DNA of 64,000 nt from Thalassovita taeanensis (GTDB lineage Bacteria > Pseudomonadota > Alphaproteobacteria > Rhodobacterales > Rhodobacteraceae). The first letter of the stretch is position 1. The number at the start of each line of letters is the position of its first letter. Shown piece after piece: positions 45,087 through 54,680 of the stretch. Made by a program: the position numbers and the translations under genes. The stretch lies in NCBI RefSeq assembly GCF_900110775.1, contig NZ_FOEP01000003.1, positions 248,001 through 312,000 on the forward strand. The letters are read 5' to 3'. Below the pieces are notes generated by a model. It searched no databases, was not told where the DNA came from, and saw nothing but the letters and a program-made list of their open reading frames with translations.

Positions 45087-45742
45087 TCCGTCCCCAGTTT
45101 CTTGTCGAGGAGGGTTTGCAGCTCGGCGTAGGTCATGTTCGAGTGCTTGTCGCCGTCGATGATCAGGGTCGGGGTCGAGGTGACCTCATCGCGGGTGCTG
45201 TTTTCCTCGTACCAGGCGACGAGGGCCTTGGCGTTGTCATTGTCGGACAGGCAGGTTTCGAGCTGTTCGTTGGTCAGCCCGGCGATGCGGCCGACCTTGC
45301 GCAGGTTTTCGGCGATTTCGCTGGGGTCGCCGCTGCCGATCCAGCTTTTCTGATCGTTATAGAGCAGATCGGAGATGCCGAAGAACCGGTTGGGGTCGCA
45401 GCGTGCGATCATCGAGGCCCAGAGGCCGAAGCGGTCGAAATAGACATCGCGGTAGATGAAGCGCACTTTGCCGGTTTCGATATAGTCGGCCTTGAGCTGT
45501 TTGAGCGGGCCGTTGTGGAAGTTGGCACAGTGCGGGCAGGTGAACGAGGCGTATTCGACCAGCGTGATGGGGGCATCGACGGCGCCCATGGTCATTTCAA
45601 GGACACCCGAGGTATCGGCTTCGGCGCCTGCGGCATAGGCGGCGCCCAGTTCCGGCAGGCCGCCAGTGCGGTTGGTCAACGTAAACGCGCCTCCGGCGAC
45701 GGCGGCGGCGCCGATCACGCCCAGAGCATATCTGCGGTTCAT
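45083..45742 (-). CDS. DsbA-family (BdbD-like) thiol oxidoreductase
   Basis: 219 residues. N-terminal hydrophobic segment ALGVIGAAAVAGGAFTL, preceded by NRR, possibly a twin-Arg-like or Sec signal. Active site FTCPHCANFH (Cys69, Cys72); C-terminal GVTSTPTLIIDGD-like cis-Pro segment reads VTSTPTLIIDGDKH. It introduces or maintains periplasmic disulfides. Coupled to the CoA transferase by ATGA, though functions look unrelated. The DciA-like gene upstream is 14 bp away. Confidence 0.9.
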   Translation of the reverse strand: MNRRYALGVIGAAAVAGGAFTLTNRTGGLPELGAAYAAGAEADTSGVLEMTMGAVDAPITLVEYASFTCPHCANFHNGPLKQLKADYIETGKVRFIYRDVYFDRFGLWASMIARCDPNRFFGISDLLYNDQKSWIGSGDPSEIAENLRKVGRIAGLTNEQLETCLSDNDNAKALVAWYEENSTRDEVTSTPTLIIDGDKHSNMTYAELQTLLDKKLGTE

Positions 45743-45756
45743 ATTGGAATCCCTTC

Positions 45757-46266
45757 CTAACGTTTTGACTTGGATAGAACGTTCTGCGCCAAGGCTTCAA
45801 GCGCATCACGTAAATTTTCATCGCCGATGCCTGCGGCCACGGCTGTGGCGGCGCGGGCGATTTGCGGGTCGGGGGCTTGCGGCGCAGGTGTGCGCGAGCG
45901 GTGGGTAAAGCTGGCCTGCCCTTCGGCAAAGCCGGTGGGGGCAGTTTGGGTAATGCGAATCCGGGAAATGGCGCTGTAGCCGTAGACGGCGTTGACCTTC
46001 TCGCGCAGCTTTTCCTTTTGCATTTCCAGCATCGGGGCCTGTGCGCCGGTGGTCAGCACGGTCAGGGTGGCGCCAAAGCCCTGGCGGCCGTATTTCACGT
46101 CGACGGGGCGGGCGATGTTGGCCATGTCCTCGCCGACGATCTCGGGCCAGTGGGTGAGCAGGCGGGTGACGGCAAAGCCACGGGTTTCGCCAGCGCGGCG
46201 GATCTGGCCCTGAAGCAGGGCAGAGGTTCGGGCGAACCCTTTTGTTGTGCTGGGTCGATAGGCCAT
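45757..46266 (-). CDS. DUF721 (DciA-like) protein
   Basis: 169 residues from ATG 46266 (MAYRPSTTKGFARTS), AGGG 9 bp upstream; ATG 46275 is also possible. DUF721 block: LLTHWPEIVGEDMANIARPVDVKY, LTVLTTGAQAPMLEMQKEKLREKVNAVYGYSAISRIRI. DciA loads replicative helicase DnaB in many bacteria lacking DnaC; alphaproteobacterial members are presumed equivalent. Divergent from mutY. Confidence 0.85.
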   Translation of the reverse strand: MAYRPSTTKGFARTSALLQGQIRRAGETRGFAVTRLLTHWPEIVGEDMANIARPVDVKYGRQGFGATLTVLTTGAQAPMLEMQKEKLREKVNAVYGYSAISRIRITQTAPTGFAEGQASFTHRSRTPAPQAPDPQIARAATAVAAGIGDENLRDALEALAQNVLSKSKR

Positions 46267-46348
46267 GTCTTGCATCCCTGAACTGGGCGCTATTCTAGTG
46301 GGGCGGTGGCGGGACGCCAGCGAATTGGGCACTTCGGAGGGATAAACA

Positions 46349-47434
46349 TTGCGTGACGACAGTGGCGACAGGGCGGCGGGACCGGCGGCAGCGGATCTGC
46401 TGGCGTGGTATGATGACCACGCCCGCGACATGCCATGGCGGGTGGGTCCGAAGGATCGCGCGGCGCAGCTGCGCCCCGACCCCTATCGTGTGTGGTTGTC
46501 CGAGGTGATGTTGCAGCAGACGACCGTGGCGGCGGTAACGGAGTATTTCCGACGGTTCACTGCGCGTTGGCCGAATGTGGCGGCGCTGGCTGCGGCGGCG
46601 GATGGCGATGTGATGGGGGAGTGGGCCGGGCTGGGGTATTACGCCCGCGCCCGCAACCTGTTGAAATGCGCGCGGGCGGTGGTGGCGGATCATGGCGGGG
46701 TGTTTCCCGACACGCGCGAGGGATTGCTGAGCCTGCCGGGAATCGGGCCTTATACGGCGGCAGCCGTTGCTTCGATTGCGTTTGACCGGGCCGAGGTGGT
46801 GGTGGATGGCAATGTGGAGCGGGTGATGGCGCGGGTGTATGACGTGCACACCCCGCTGCCCACCGCCAAGCCCGAGCTGACGGTACTGGCGGCGGCGCTG
46901 ACGCCCGAGGTGCGACCGGGGGATTATGCGCAGGCGGTGATGGATCTGGGGGCGACGATCTGCACACCCAAAAGCCCCGCCTGCGGGATTTGCCCGTGGC
47001 GGGCGCCGTGTTTGGCGCGGGTGCGTGGGACGGCGGCGATGCTGCCGAAAAAGCTGCCGAAAAAGCCCAAGCCGGTACGGTTCGGCATTGCCTATGTCGT
47101 GCGGCGGGCCGATGGGGCGTGGTTGCTGGAGCGGCGGCCCGACAAGGGGTTGCTGGGCGGGATGCTGGGCTGGCCGGGGTCGGAGTGGATTGAGGCCGTG
47201 CCAGAGGCGGCTCCGCCGATGCAGGCCGAGTGGTCCGAGGTGCCCGCCGAGGCGCTGCACACGTTCACGCATTTTCACCTGCGGTTGCGGGTTCATGTGG
47301 CCGAGGTGGCCATTGAGGCGGCACCTGAGGCGGGGGCGTTTCTGCCCGCGGGGGAGTTTCGGCCATCGGATCTGCCGACGGTGATGCGAAAGGCGTTTGA
47401 CCTTGCGCAAAGCACGTTCGACAATGATGGGTAA
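46349..47434 (+). CDS. mutY: A/G-specific adenine glycosylase
   Basis: 361 residues from TTG 46349, with CGGAGGG 8 bp upstream; no in-frame ATG precedes the catalytic LSEVMLQQTTV (Glu about 53). Helix-hairpin-helix LPGIGPYTAAAVASIAF with catalytic Asp in VVVDGNVERV; 4Fe-4S cysteines in ICTPKSPACGICPWRAPC; C-terminal NUDIX-like 8-oxoG sensor (LLERRPDKGLLGGMLGWPGSEW). It removes A opposite 8-oxoG. Confidence 0.96.
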   Translation: MRDDSGDRAAGPAAADLLAWYDDHARDMPWRVGPKDRAAQLRPDPYRVWLSEVMLQQTTVAAVTEYFRRFTARWPNVAALAAAADGDVMGEWAGLGYYARARNLLKCARAVVADHGGVFPDTREGLLSLPGIGPYTAAAVASIAFDRAEVVVDGNVERVMARVYDVHTPLPTAKPELTVLAAALTPEVRPGDYAQAVMDLGATICTPKSPACGICPWRAPCLARVRGTAAMLPKKLPKKPKPVRFGIAYVVRRADGAWLLERRPDKGLLGGMLGWPGSEWIEAVPEAAPPMQAEWSEVPAEALHTFTHFHLRLRVHVAEVAIEAAPEAGAFLPAGEFRPSDLPTVMRKAFDLAQSTFDNDG

Positions 47435-47486
47435 GCTTGTCTTAAGTTGTGCCTGATATGGTTGTGATCCGATACGGAGTAGCCTG

Positions 47487-48623
47487 ATGCCCCTTGCTGC
47501 CGATTTTTCCCATTTTCGCCGCGCCGCGCCGTTCTGGTTGTCGCTGAGCCTGATCCCGGTGGCGATGATCAGTGCCGGGGTTGGCGGCTGGGCGACGCTG
47601 CTGTTGCCGCTGTGGGCGTGGTGGCTGTTCACGTTGCTGGATGCGGTGCTGGGGCTGAATGTCGAAAACGCCGACCCGGAAACGCCCGAGGAGGATCTGT
47701 TCTGGTATCGGCTGATCACGCTGATCTGGTTTCCGGTGCAGGCGGTGATGATTTACGGGATGATTTTCTATGCCACGCGGGCGGCGCACTTGGGCGGGCT
47801 GGAAAAGCTGGTGCTGTTTGCCGGGGTGGGGGTGATTTCGGGCACGATCGGGATCGTTTACAGCCACGAGCTGATGCATCAGAAAAACAAGCTGGAGCGC
47901 TGGTTGGGGGATTTGCTGCTGGCGACGGTGTTGTATTCGCATTTCCGGTCCGAGCATTTGCTGGTGCATCACCGCCATGTCGGCACGCCGCGTGATGCGG
48001 TGACGGCGCGGTATAACGAAGGGTTCCATCGGTATTTTCTGCGTGTGGTGCGCGAGTGCCCGGCGTCGGCCTGGGCGGCGGAGGCGGCGATGCTGGAGCG
48101 CAAGTCTCTGCCTGCGGGGGATATGAGCAATCCGTTCTGGCGCTATGGCGCGTTGCAGCTGGGGGCGCTGGTGCTGGCGCTGCTGGTTGGCGGCTGGGAA
48201 GGCGTGGTGCTGTTTCTGGTGCAGGCGCTGAGTGCGGTGTGGCAGCTGGAACTGACGAATTATGTTGAGCACTATGGCCTGACGCGCAAACATCTGGGCG
48301 GTGGCAAATACGAGCATGTGAAACCGCATCATTCATGGAATGCGGCGCATAAGGCGACCAACTGGTTGCTGATCAATTTGCAGCGACACTCGGACCATCA
48401 TTACAAGCCTGACCGGCGGTTTCCGTTGTTGCAGAATGTCGGCGCGGATGAGGCGCCGCAGTTGCCGTTTGGCTATCCTTTGATGGCGGCGGTGGCGATG
48501 ATCCCGCCGTTGTGGCGCGCGCGGATGAACCCACGGGTGCGCAAGTGGCGCGAGATGTATTATCCCGAGATCACCGATTGGGTGGCCTATAACAAGGGGG
48601 TCAACCCGCTGCCCCGGCTTTGA
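47487..48623 (+). CDS. alkB: Alkane 1-monooxygenase (AlkB)
   Basis: 378 residues with about six membrane helices. Diiron histidine boxes: SHELMHQ (His127), SEHLLVHHRHVGTP (about 157-170), LQRHSDHHYKPDRR (about 299) and the AlkB-specific NYVEHYGL (about 256). It hydroxylates the terminal carbon of medium-chain alkanes using rubredoxin electrons; no rubredoxin gene is nearby. Single gene after mutY with copy 4 of the 33-bp repeat 18 bp after its stop. Confidence 0.92.
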   Translation: MPLAADFSHFRRAAPFWLSLSLIPVAMISAGVGGWATLLLPLWAWWLFTLLDAVLGLNVENADPETPEEDLFWYRLITLIWFPVQAVMIYGMIFYATRAAHLGGLEKLVLFAGVGVISGTIGIVYSHELMHQKNKLERWLGDLLLATVLYSHFRSEHLLVHHRHVGTPRDAVTARYNEGFHRYFLRVVRECPASAWAAEAAMLERKSLPAGDMSNPFWRYGALQLGALVLALLVGGWEGVVLFLVQALSAVWQLELTNYVEHYGLTRKHLGGGKYEHVKPHHSWNAAHKATNWLLINLQRHSDHHYKPDRRFPLLQNVGADEAPQLPFGYPLMAAVAMIPPLWRARMNPRVRKWREMYYPEITDWVAYNKGVNPLPRL

Positions 48624-48640
48624 GGGCTTTGAGGGCGGGG

Positions 48641-48673
48641 GCCTGCGGCGCGAGTATTTTGGTCAGAAAGAAG
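48641..48673 (+). repeat. Dispersed 33-bp intergenic repeat, copy 4
   Basis: GCCTGCGGCGCGAGTATTTT then GGTCAGAAAGAAG; two substitutions relative to copy 2 (GCCTGC, GCGCGAG), both in the stem half, so the palindromic pairing is weakened while the tail is perfectly kept. Confidence 0.85.
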
Positions 48674-48692
48674 CCTTGGCGGTTTGGCGCGT

Positions 48693-48720
48693 AAAAAAGC
48701 CCCGCCGGTGAAGGCGGGGC
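48693..48720 (-). terminator. Rho-independent terminator of ccrM
   Basis: Minus strand: GCCCCGCC (48720-48713), loop TTCACC, GGCGGGGC (48706-48699), then TTTTTT. About 60 bp after the ccrM stop. Confidence 0.9.
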
Positions 48721-48782
48721 CAAGGTAATACCTTGTGGTCAGGCCACAGGCATCGGCGGTAACTGTATTTATGGGGTGTGGC

Positions 48783-49913
<1,131 letters not shown>

Positions 49914-49943
49914 TTAGTGCGCTCTTTGGTTAGGTACAAAGAT

Positions 49944-49982
49944 GAGTCAAAGCTGATTCGCGGTCAATTTCTTTTTTGAATC
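49944..49982. promoter_or_regulatory. Three GANTC sites clustered upstream of ccrM
   Basis: GAGTC (49944-49948), GATTC (49955-49959) and GAATC (49978-49982) lie 55-93 bp upstream of the ccrM start, the last spanning the rnhB stop. In Caulobacter the ccrM promoter has GANTC sites whose methylation affects transcription; here that is inference by analogy. No clear TTAA-N7-TTAA CtrA box was found beside them. Confidence 0.6.
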
Positions 49983-50613
49983 AGTCACTTAGATTTTTAT
50001 GTTGATACAAGATGTTGTGGACCGGTTTGAACGAACGTCTATGGTGAGGGGTGACACCAAGATTTTGCAGCGCCTCGCGGTGCTGTTTTGTCGGATATCC
50101 GGCGTTTGAGTCCCAGCCATAGCCGGGAAACTGTTGCGCTAAATCCCACATCATCTGATCGCGCCTTGTTTTTGCCGCAATTGAGGCCGCCGCAATGGAG
50201 AGCGAAAGCGCGTCGCCTTTGATGATGGCGCGGGCGGGAAGGGTCAGGCCGCGCGGGATCAGATTGCCGTCGATCAGGGCAAAGTCGGGCGGGGTGCGCA
50301 GACCGGCGATGGCGCGTTCCATCGCCAGATGGCTGGCGCGCAGGATGTTGATTTCGTCGATCTCTTCGACACTGGCATGGGCGATCGAGACATCGGCGTG
50401 TTCGAGCAGCAGCGCGATCAGCGCCTGCCTGCGTTTCGCGGTGAGCTTCTTGGAATCGTTCAGCCCCGGCGGGATATGGGCGGGGTCCAGAACGACGGCG
50501 GCGGCGGTGACCGGTCCGGCCAGCGGGCCGCGGCCCACTTCATCGACGCCTGCGACGCGGGTGAACCCCTGCATCTGGGATTCGGTCTCGAAGGAGAAAT
50601 CAGGTGTGCTCAT
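49981..50613 (-). CDS. rnhB: Ribonuclease HII
   Basis: 210 residues. Catalytic carboxylates: VAGVDEVGRGPLAGPVTAAAVVLD (Asp, Glu), then NDSKKLTAKRR, AIDGNL-type Asp in FALIDGNLIPRG and IAAASIAAKTRRDQMM. It cuts RNA-DNA hybrids at single ribonucleotides. It is followed downstream by ccrM, about 90 bp away; the pair may share a transcript, but ccrM has its own leader. Confidence 0.95.
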   Translation of the reverse strand: MSTPDFSFETESQMQGFTRVAGVDEVGRGPLAGPVTAAAVVLDPAHIPPGLNDSKKLTAKRRQALIALLLEHADVSIAHASVEEIDEINILRASHLAMERAIAGLRTPPDFALIDGNLIPRGLTLPARAIIKGDALSLSIAAASIAAKTRRDQMMWDLAQQFPGYGWDSNAGYPTKQHREALQNLGVTPHHRRSFKPVHNILYQHKNLSD

Positions 50614-50712
50614 GCCGGTGGGACAAAGCGCAGTTGCGGCGGCGGATCAAGCCAAAACCCCGCGTCCGGGGGCGGACGCGGGGCAATGTGGAGCGCGTTT
50701 GGCGCGATCAGG

Positions 50713-51189
50713 TTACTGGCGGTCTGCGCGATAACCGTAGCGATTCAGGCATTTGGCGGAGTAGGCCGCTTTGCCGCGACCCGGCAGGCGGCACTGTTCG
50801 GGCAGAGCGCGGGCACGGGGGTGAGTGCGGGCCGCGTGGCGGTCATTCGCGCCGGACGGGCGGTGATCGCGCGACTTGGCTTGGTTCCGGCCACGGTCAT
50901 TGTAACGTTTGTCGTCGTAGCGGGGCAGCGGGGCAGAGCGGCGTTCGTACTGGTGCTGATACCGATGTTGATGCTGGTTGGTGGTGCCATAGTAGCGGTT
51001 GTCGTCATAGCGGCGCGTCACGACCTTGCGGTTTTTGTTATCGTCGATGGCCGAGCCGATGATGACCAGAGCAGCGGCCCCGGCGAGGAACTTTGCCAGG
51101 TCGTCATTTCCGGCCTGGGCGGGGGCGGTGCTGAAGCCAGTGATCGCCAGCGATGCGGCCAGAATTGTTGCGATGAATTTGCGGGACAT
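50713..51189 (-). CDS. Secreted basic protein of unknown function
   Basis: 158 residues from ATG 51189 with AAAGGA 8 bp upstream. Sec signal peptide MSRKFIATILAASLAITGFSTAPAQA, a short hydrophobic segment LAKFLAGAAALVIIGSAI (about 31-48), then a His/Arg/Tyr/Asn-rich low-complexity stretch (RYDDNRYYGTTNQHQHRYQHQYERR) and a C-terminal CRLPGRGKAAYSAKCLNRYGY with a Cys pair. I do not recognise the family; similar proteins occur in roseobacters. The His-rich region might bind metal. Confidence 0.65.
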   Translation of the reverse strand: MSRKFIATILAASLAITGFSTAPAQAGNDDLAKFLAGAAALVIIGSAIDDNKNRKVVTRRYDDNRYYGTTNQHQHRYQHQYERRSAPLPRYDDKRYNDRGRNQAKSRDHRPSGANDRHAARTHPRARALPEQCRLPGRGKAAYSAKCLNRYGYRADRQ

Positions 51190-51300
51190 AAGCGTGATCC
51201 TTTCGGGGTGAGCGTGATGGAAGATGCCCGGGCTCATGTGTCGCCGAGCGGTGTGGGATCAAACTGGGTCCGAACGGCGAGTCAGGCAATAACACCGGCC

Positions 51301-51348
51301 TGTTATCGGATAACACGCAGGCCAAACCCCTTTGGTTATTGAATAACA
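51301..51348. promoter_or_regulatory. Paired palindromes (TTAT-N3-ATAA) upstream of the 51374 gene
   Basis: TGTTATCGGATAACA (51301-51315) and GTTATTGAATAACA (51335-51348). The cores TTAT-N3-ATAA start at 51303 and 51336, 33 bp apart, three turns of helix. A further half-site ATAACA is at 51289. They lie 26-73 bp upstream of the small secreted protein's ATG. Confidence 0.6.
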
Positions 51349-51373
51349 GCGACAGACTGCGCATTCTGGGTAC

Positions 51374-51664
51374 ATGAAACATATCCTCCTCTCTCTTGCG
51401 TCGGTGCTGGTTCTGTCGGTCGCGTCTGCGGCCTCGGCGGAGAGCTGCTATGCCGACTACAAAGCCAAGCGCGACAATCCGCTAAAGCTACATTACGGTG
51501 TGGTTGAACTGTCGGGGCCGTGTTCGGTCGCGGCGGCGCGATCCGAGGTTGCGGCGCGGTTGAAACCCAATGGCTGGACGTTGCTGAATGTGATGTCGGT
51601 CTTCGGCAAGGATGGTTTGAAGGAAAGGCAGGACAGTGCAGGACGTTACTTCCTCCGCTTCTGA
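51374..51664 (+). CDS. Small secreted protein of unknown function
   Basis: 96 residues: signal peptide MKHILLSLASVLVLSVASAASA, then ESCYADYKAKRDNPLKLHYGVVELSGPC, with two Cys that could form a disulfide, and a C-terminal GRYFLRF. It is unrecognised. The ribosome site (CTGGGTAC) is weak. It overlaps the downstream membrane winged-helix gene by 29 bp, so the two are almost certainly cotranscribed and may work together. Confidence 0.7.
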   Translation: MKHILLSLASVLVLSVASAASAESCYADYKAKRDNPLKLHYGVVELSGPCSVAAARSEVAARLKPNGWTLLNVMSVFGKDGLKERQDSAGRYFLRF

Positions 51665-52340
51665 GATGCGCCGCTCGGGGGGGCGACTGGTCGGTTTCGG
51701 GCTGGCGGCGATTTTTCTGATCCTGCTGCTGGCGGCAGTGCTGTTGTTCGTGAACCTGCCCGATGCCAACGCGTTCAATGCGCGGGTCGAGCAGCTGTTT
51801 ATCGACAACAACGATCTGACGGCGCAGGCCGAGATCAAGTTGCTGGAGATTCTGGCGCAATCGGGCACCGCGTTTTCGGCGACGCTGAACAGTTACCGGA
51901 TGGTGATTTTTGTGCTGCTGGTGTTTGCCACGGCGCTGTTGATTGCCGCGCTGGTGTTTCTGGTGATGCTGGCGGCGATGAACCGGCGGATGGCGCAGAT
52001 TGAACATTCGGGGATTCAGGTTTCGTCGTTGTTGATCAGCCGGGACGAGAGCACGGTTTATCTGAACAACATGGGGTTCCGCCTGACGGCGGCAGCGATG
52101 GAAACGCTGTCGGTGCTGGCCGAGGCGCGAATGGATGACGACGTGCTGTCGGGGGCCGAGATCGAGGCGGTGGTGTCTGGTCGGAATGCCGCCGATTGCG
52201 ACGAGGCGGCCGGGGCGACGCGGATCAAGCGATTGCGCGATACGCTGGGCAATCAGATGATCAGCGAGCTGTTGGTGAAGAACATCGCGCGCAAGGGGTA
52301 TATGCTGGCGGTTGATCGGGACGTGATCAAGATGCTTTGA
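51636..52340 (+). CDS. Membrane protein with cytoplasmic C-terminal winged-helix domain
   Basis: 234 residues from GTG 51636 (AAAGG 9 bp before it). Two membrane helices (about 19-41 and 88-114) bracket a ~45-residue periplasmic loop. Residues 130-230 read like the OmpR-type winged helix: strands LLISRDESTVYLNNMGFRLT, helices AAAMETLSVLAEAR and GAEIEAVVSG, recognition helix GATRIKRLRDTLG, wing NIARKGYMLAV. There is no receiver domain. Order is inverted relative to ToxR/CadC, which have the DNA-binding domain first. Presumed membrane-anchored transcription factor; I do not know a named family. Confidence 0.7.
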   Translation: MQDVTSSASEMRRSGGRLVGFGLAAIFLILLLAAVLLFVNLPDANAFNARVEQLFIDNNDLTAQAEIKLLEILAQSGTAFSATLNSYRMVIFVLLVFATALLIAALVFLVMLAAMNRRMAQIEHSGIQVSSLLISRDESTVYLNNMGFRLTAAAMETLSVLAEARMDDDVLSGAEIEAVVSGRNAADCDEAAGATRIKRLRDTLGNQMISELLVKNIARKGYMLAVDRDVIKML

Positions 52341-52346
52341 GCGGGG

Positions 52347-53558
52347 TTAGGGCTGTGTTTCGCGCAGCCAGCCGTCGGCGAATTCCACCCGGTCGCAACC
52401 GCTGAACCGGGCGACGCGGTCGAGCTCTGCCTCGAGCCGGGTCAGGCGGCCCTTGCCAAAACGCACGCCGGGTTCCGGCCAAAGGGCGGTCACGCGCAGG
52501 GTGCCCTCGGCCCGGTGCGATTTCATGTCGATCCGCCCGATCAGCCGGTCGCCTTCGAGAAGCGGAAAGACATAGTAGCCGTATTGGCGTTTTGCGGCAG
52601 GGGTGAACACCTCGATCCGGTAGAAGAAGCCGAACAGGCGTTCGGCGCGTTTGCGGTCGCGCAGCGCCGGGTCGAAGGGGCTGAGCACGCGAATACGCCC
52701 GGTGGGGTCGGCGGCGGTGGCGGCCTGATCGAAGATATCGGGGCGGGCAAAACTGCGCCGGAGGCTGCCGTCGGCGCTGGTGATGTCGACCTCGATCAGC
52801 TTGCCGCTGGCCTGTTCGGATGCGCACCATGCGCGCGCCTCGGCCGGGGTCACGAGATCCCAGAAGGCGGCAAGTTCGCCCGATGTCGCGAAGCCAAGGC
52901 GGCTCAGGGCCTCGGCGCAGGCCCAGTTTATCGTGTCTTGCGGATCGGGAAGGTGGACCAGCATATCAGGGGCGATCACCCGCGTGCTGAGGTCATAGTG
53001 TTTTTGAAACGCAACCCGTCGCGCCACCGCCAGATCGCCGCGCCGCCAGAGGAATTCGAGCGCGGTTTTCGACGGGTGCCAATCCCACCAGCCGTCGCCT
53101 TTTTTCACCTCGTCCGTGCCGACGTCGCTGGAACACAGCGGGCCGGTGTCGCGGATGCGGGTCAGGATTTCGTCAAACTTCCCCTCGAACCCGTGGCGTT
53201 GCCAGGCTTTCCAGCGATCGCGCAGGCGGTCGGCGTCGCGGGCGAATTTCAGTTTCCAATGTGGGTAGAATTGCATCGGGATGACTGAGGCGTCGTGGGT
53301 CCAGTGCTCGAATATCGCGCGGTCCCGGTCCAGCAGCAGTTCAAGATTTCGGGGGCGGTATGAGGGGCGGCGCGCGAACAGAATCAGGTCGTGGGCGCGG
53401 GCCACGGTGTTGATGCTGTCAAGCTGAACAAAGCCCAGATGCGCGATCACCCCGGCCAGATCGGCGCCTTTGCCGGGGCCGGGGGGCAGGCCGCTGAGGC
53501 CGTGGGTTTGCAGGAACAGCCGCCGGGCGCGCGCGTTTGACAGGGTGGGGGTGGCCAC
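52347..53558 (-). CDS. YcaQ-like winged-helix protein (AlkZ/HTH_42 superfamily)
   Basis: 403 residues from GTG 53558 (ATPTLSNARARRLF), just after the LacI-family stop; ATG 53588 overlaps that gene and adds ten poor residues. Family text: LFLQTHGLSGLP, IAHLGFVQLDSINTVARAHDLILFARRPSYRP, WTHDASVIPMQFYPHWK, and the C-terminal YCaQ block PFDPALRDRKRAERLFGFFYRIEVFTPAAKRQYGYYVFPLLEGDRLIGRID. YcaQ/AlkZ proteins unhook interstrand DNA crosslinks; that activity is inferred from family. Confidence 0.88.
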   Translation of the reverse strand: MATPTLSNARARRLFLQTHGLSGLPPGPGKGADLAGVIAHLGFVQLDSINTVARAHDLILFARRPSYRPRNLELLLDRDRAIFEHWTHDASVIPMQFYPHWKLKFARDADRLRDRWKAWQRHGFEGKFDEILTRIRDTGPLCSSDVGTDEVKKGDGWWDWHPSKTALEFLWRRGDLAVARRVAFQKHYDLSTRVIAPDMLVHLPDPQDTINWACAEALSRLGFATSGELAAFWDLVTPAEARAWCASEQASGKLIEVDITSADGSLRRSFARPDIFDQAATAADPTGRIRVLSPFDPALRDRKRAERLFGFFYRIEVFTPAAKRQYGYYVFPLLEGDRLIGRIDMKSHRAEGTLRVTALWPEPGVRFGKGRLTRLEAELDRVARFSGCDRVEFADGWLRETQP

Positions 53559-53562
53559 GCGC

Positions 53563-54588
53563 CTAGCCCCGCCGCAAGGTGTCGCCATAGCTGAGGGTCG
53601 GGGTCAGCTCGATCCGGGTGGGGATGTCGTCGTCGGGGGTTTGAATGCGGGCGACGATGATTTCGGCGGCGCGGCGGCCGATTTCGGTGCGGCAGGCATC
53701 CATCGTGGCCAGCTGCGTGGGCAGGCCTTGCAGCAGCTCGACCCCGTTGAAGCCGGCCAGGCCGATCTGTGCCGGTATGTCGCGGCCCTGTTCAAGCAGG
53801 TAGAGCAGCCCACCAGCGCCAATCATATCGTTAGAATAGTAGAGAAAATCCAGATCCGGCGTGCGTTTGAGCATCGCTTCGGTCATCTCGCGGCCCTTGG
53901 CGAGGGCGGAGCCGCCGGAGTAGAACTCTTGATCGGCGACCTCGATCCCGCCTTTGGCGAGCGCTTGGGTAAAGCCCTCGAACCGTTTGCGGGCGCGGTG
54001 ATCGAGGGGCATTTTGGTGCCCATGAAGCCGATCCGCTTGTAGCCCGCCTTGACGATGGCATTACCGATTTCACGCCCGGCGCGGCGGTGCGAGATACCG
54101 ACCATGGTATCGATCGGGGTGCCGTCGACATCCATGATTTCGACCACGGGGATACCGGCAGCACGCAGCATGGCGCGCGAGGCGTCAGAGTGTTCCAGCC
54201 CGGCGATGATGACGCCAGAGGGGCGCCACGACAGCATTTCGTAGAGAACTTTTTCTTCTTTTTCAGGCAGATAGTCAGTGACGCCGACAACCGGCTGAAG
54301 CCCGGTATTTTCCAAAACGCCGCTGATACCGGTCATCACATCGGGGAAGACCATGTTTGACAGCGACGGGATGATGACCGCGACCAGATTGACCCGCTGG
54401 CTGGCCAATGCGCCTGCGATCTTGTTGGGGACATAGCCAAGCTGCTTGGCGGCCTTCAGCACCTTTTCGCGGGTGGCTTGGGACACGTCCGTGCGGTTGC
54501 GCAGGACACGGCTGACAGTCATCTCGGACACACCCGAGGCTTCGGACACGTCGCGCAGGGTCAGGGGGCGGTTCTCATTTCGGCTCAA
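53563..54588 (-). CDS. LacI-family transcriptional regulator (GntR-like)
   Basis: 341 residues. N-terminal helix-turn-helix LTLRDVSEASGVSEMTVSRVLRNRTDVSQATREKV with hinge LGYVPNKIAGALASQRVNLVAVIIPSL, then a periplasmic-binding-protein-like effector domain (GISHRRAGREIGNAIVKAGYKRIGFMGT). The spacing resembles GntR of gluconate uptake, but no sugar genes are in the window, so the effector is unknown. It runs into the YcaQ-like gene. Confidence 0.92.
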   Translation of the reverse strand: MSRNENRPLTLRDVSEASGVSEMTVSRVLRNRTDVSQATREKVLKAAKQLGYVPNKIAGALASQRVNLVAVIIPSLSNMVFPDVMTGISGVLENTGLQPVVGVTDYLPEKEEKVLYEMLSWRPSGVIIAGLEHSDASRAMLRAAGIPVVEIMDVDGTPIDTMVGISHRRAGREIGNAIVKAGYKRIGFMGTKMPLDHRARKRFEGFTQALAKGGIEVADQEFYSGGSALAKGREMTEAMLKRTPDLDFLYYSNDMIGAGGLLYLLEQGRDIPAQIGLAGFNGVELLQGLPTQLATMDACRTEIGRRAAEIIVARIQTPDDDIPTRIELTPTLSYGDTLRRG

Positions 54589-54680
54589 TAGGCTGGATCC
54601 TGAAAACTTCGGTCGTCAAGTGTTAGCGCGAACCCACGGGCTTGTTCAAGTCACTGCGTCGGGCTATGACGCGAGAGCGT

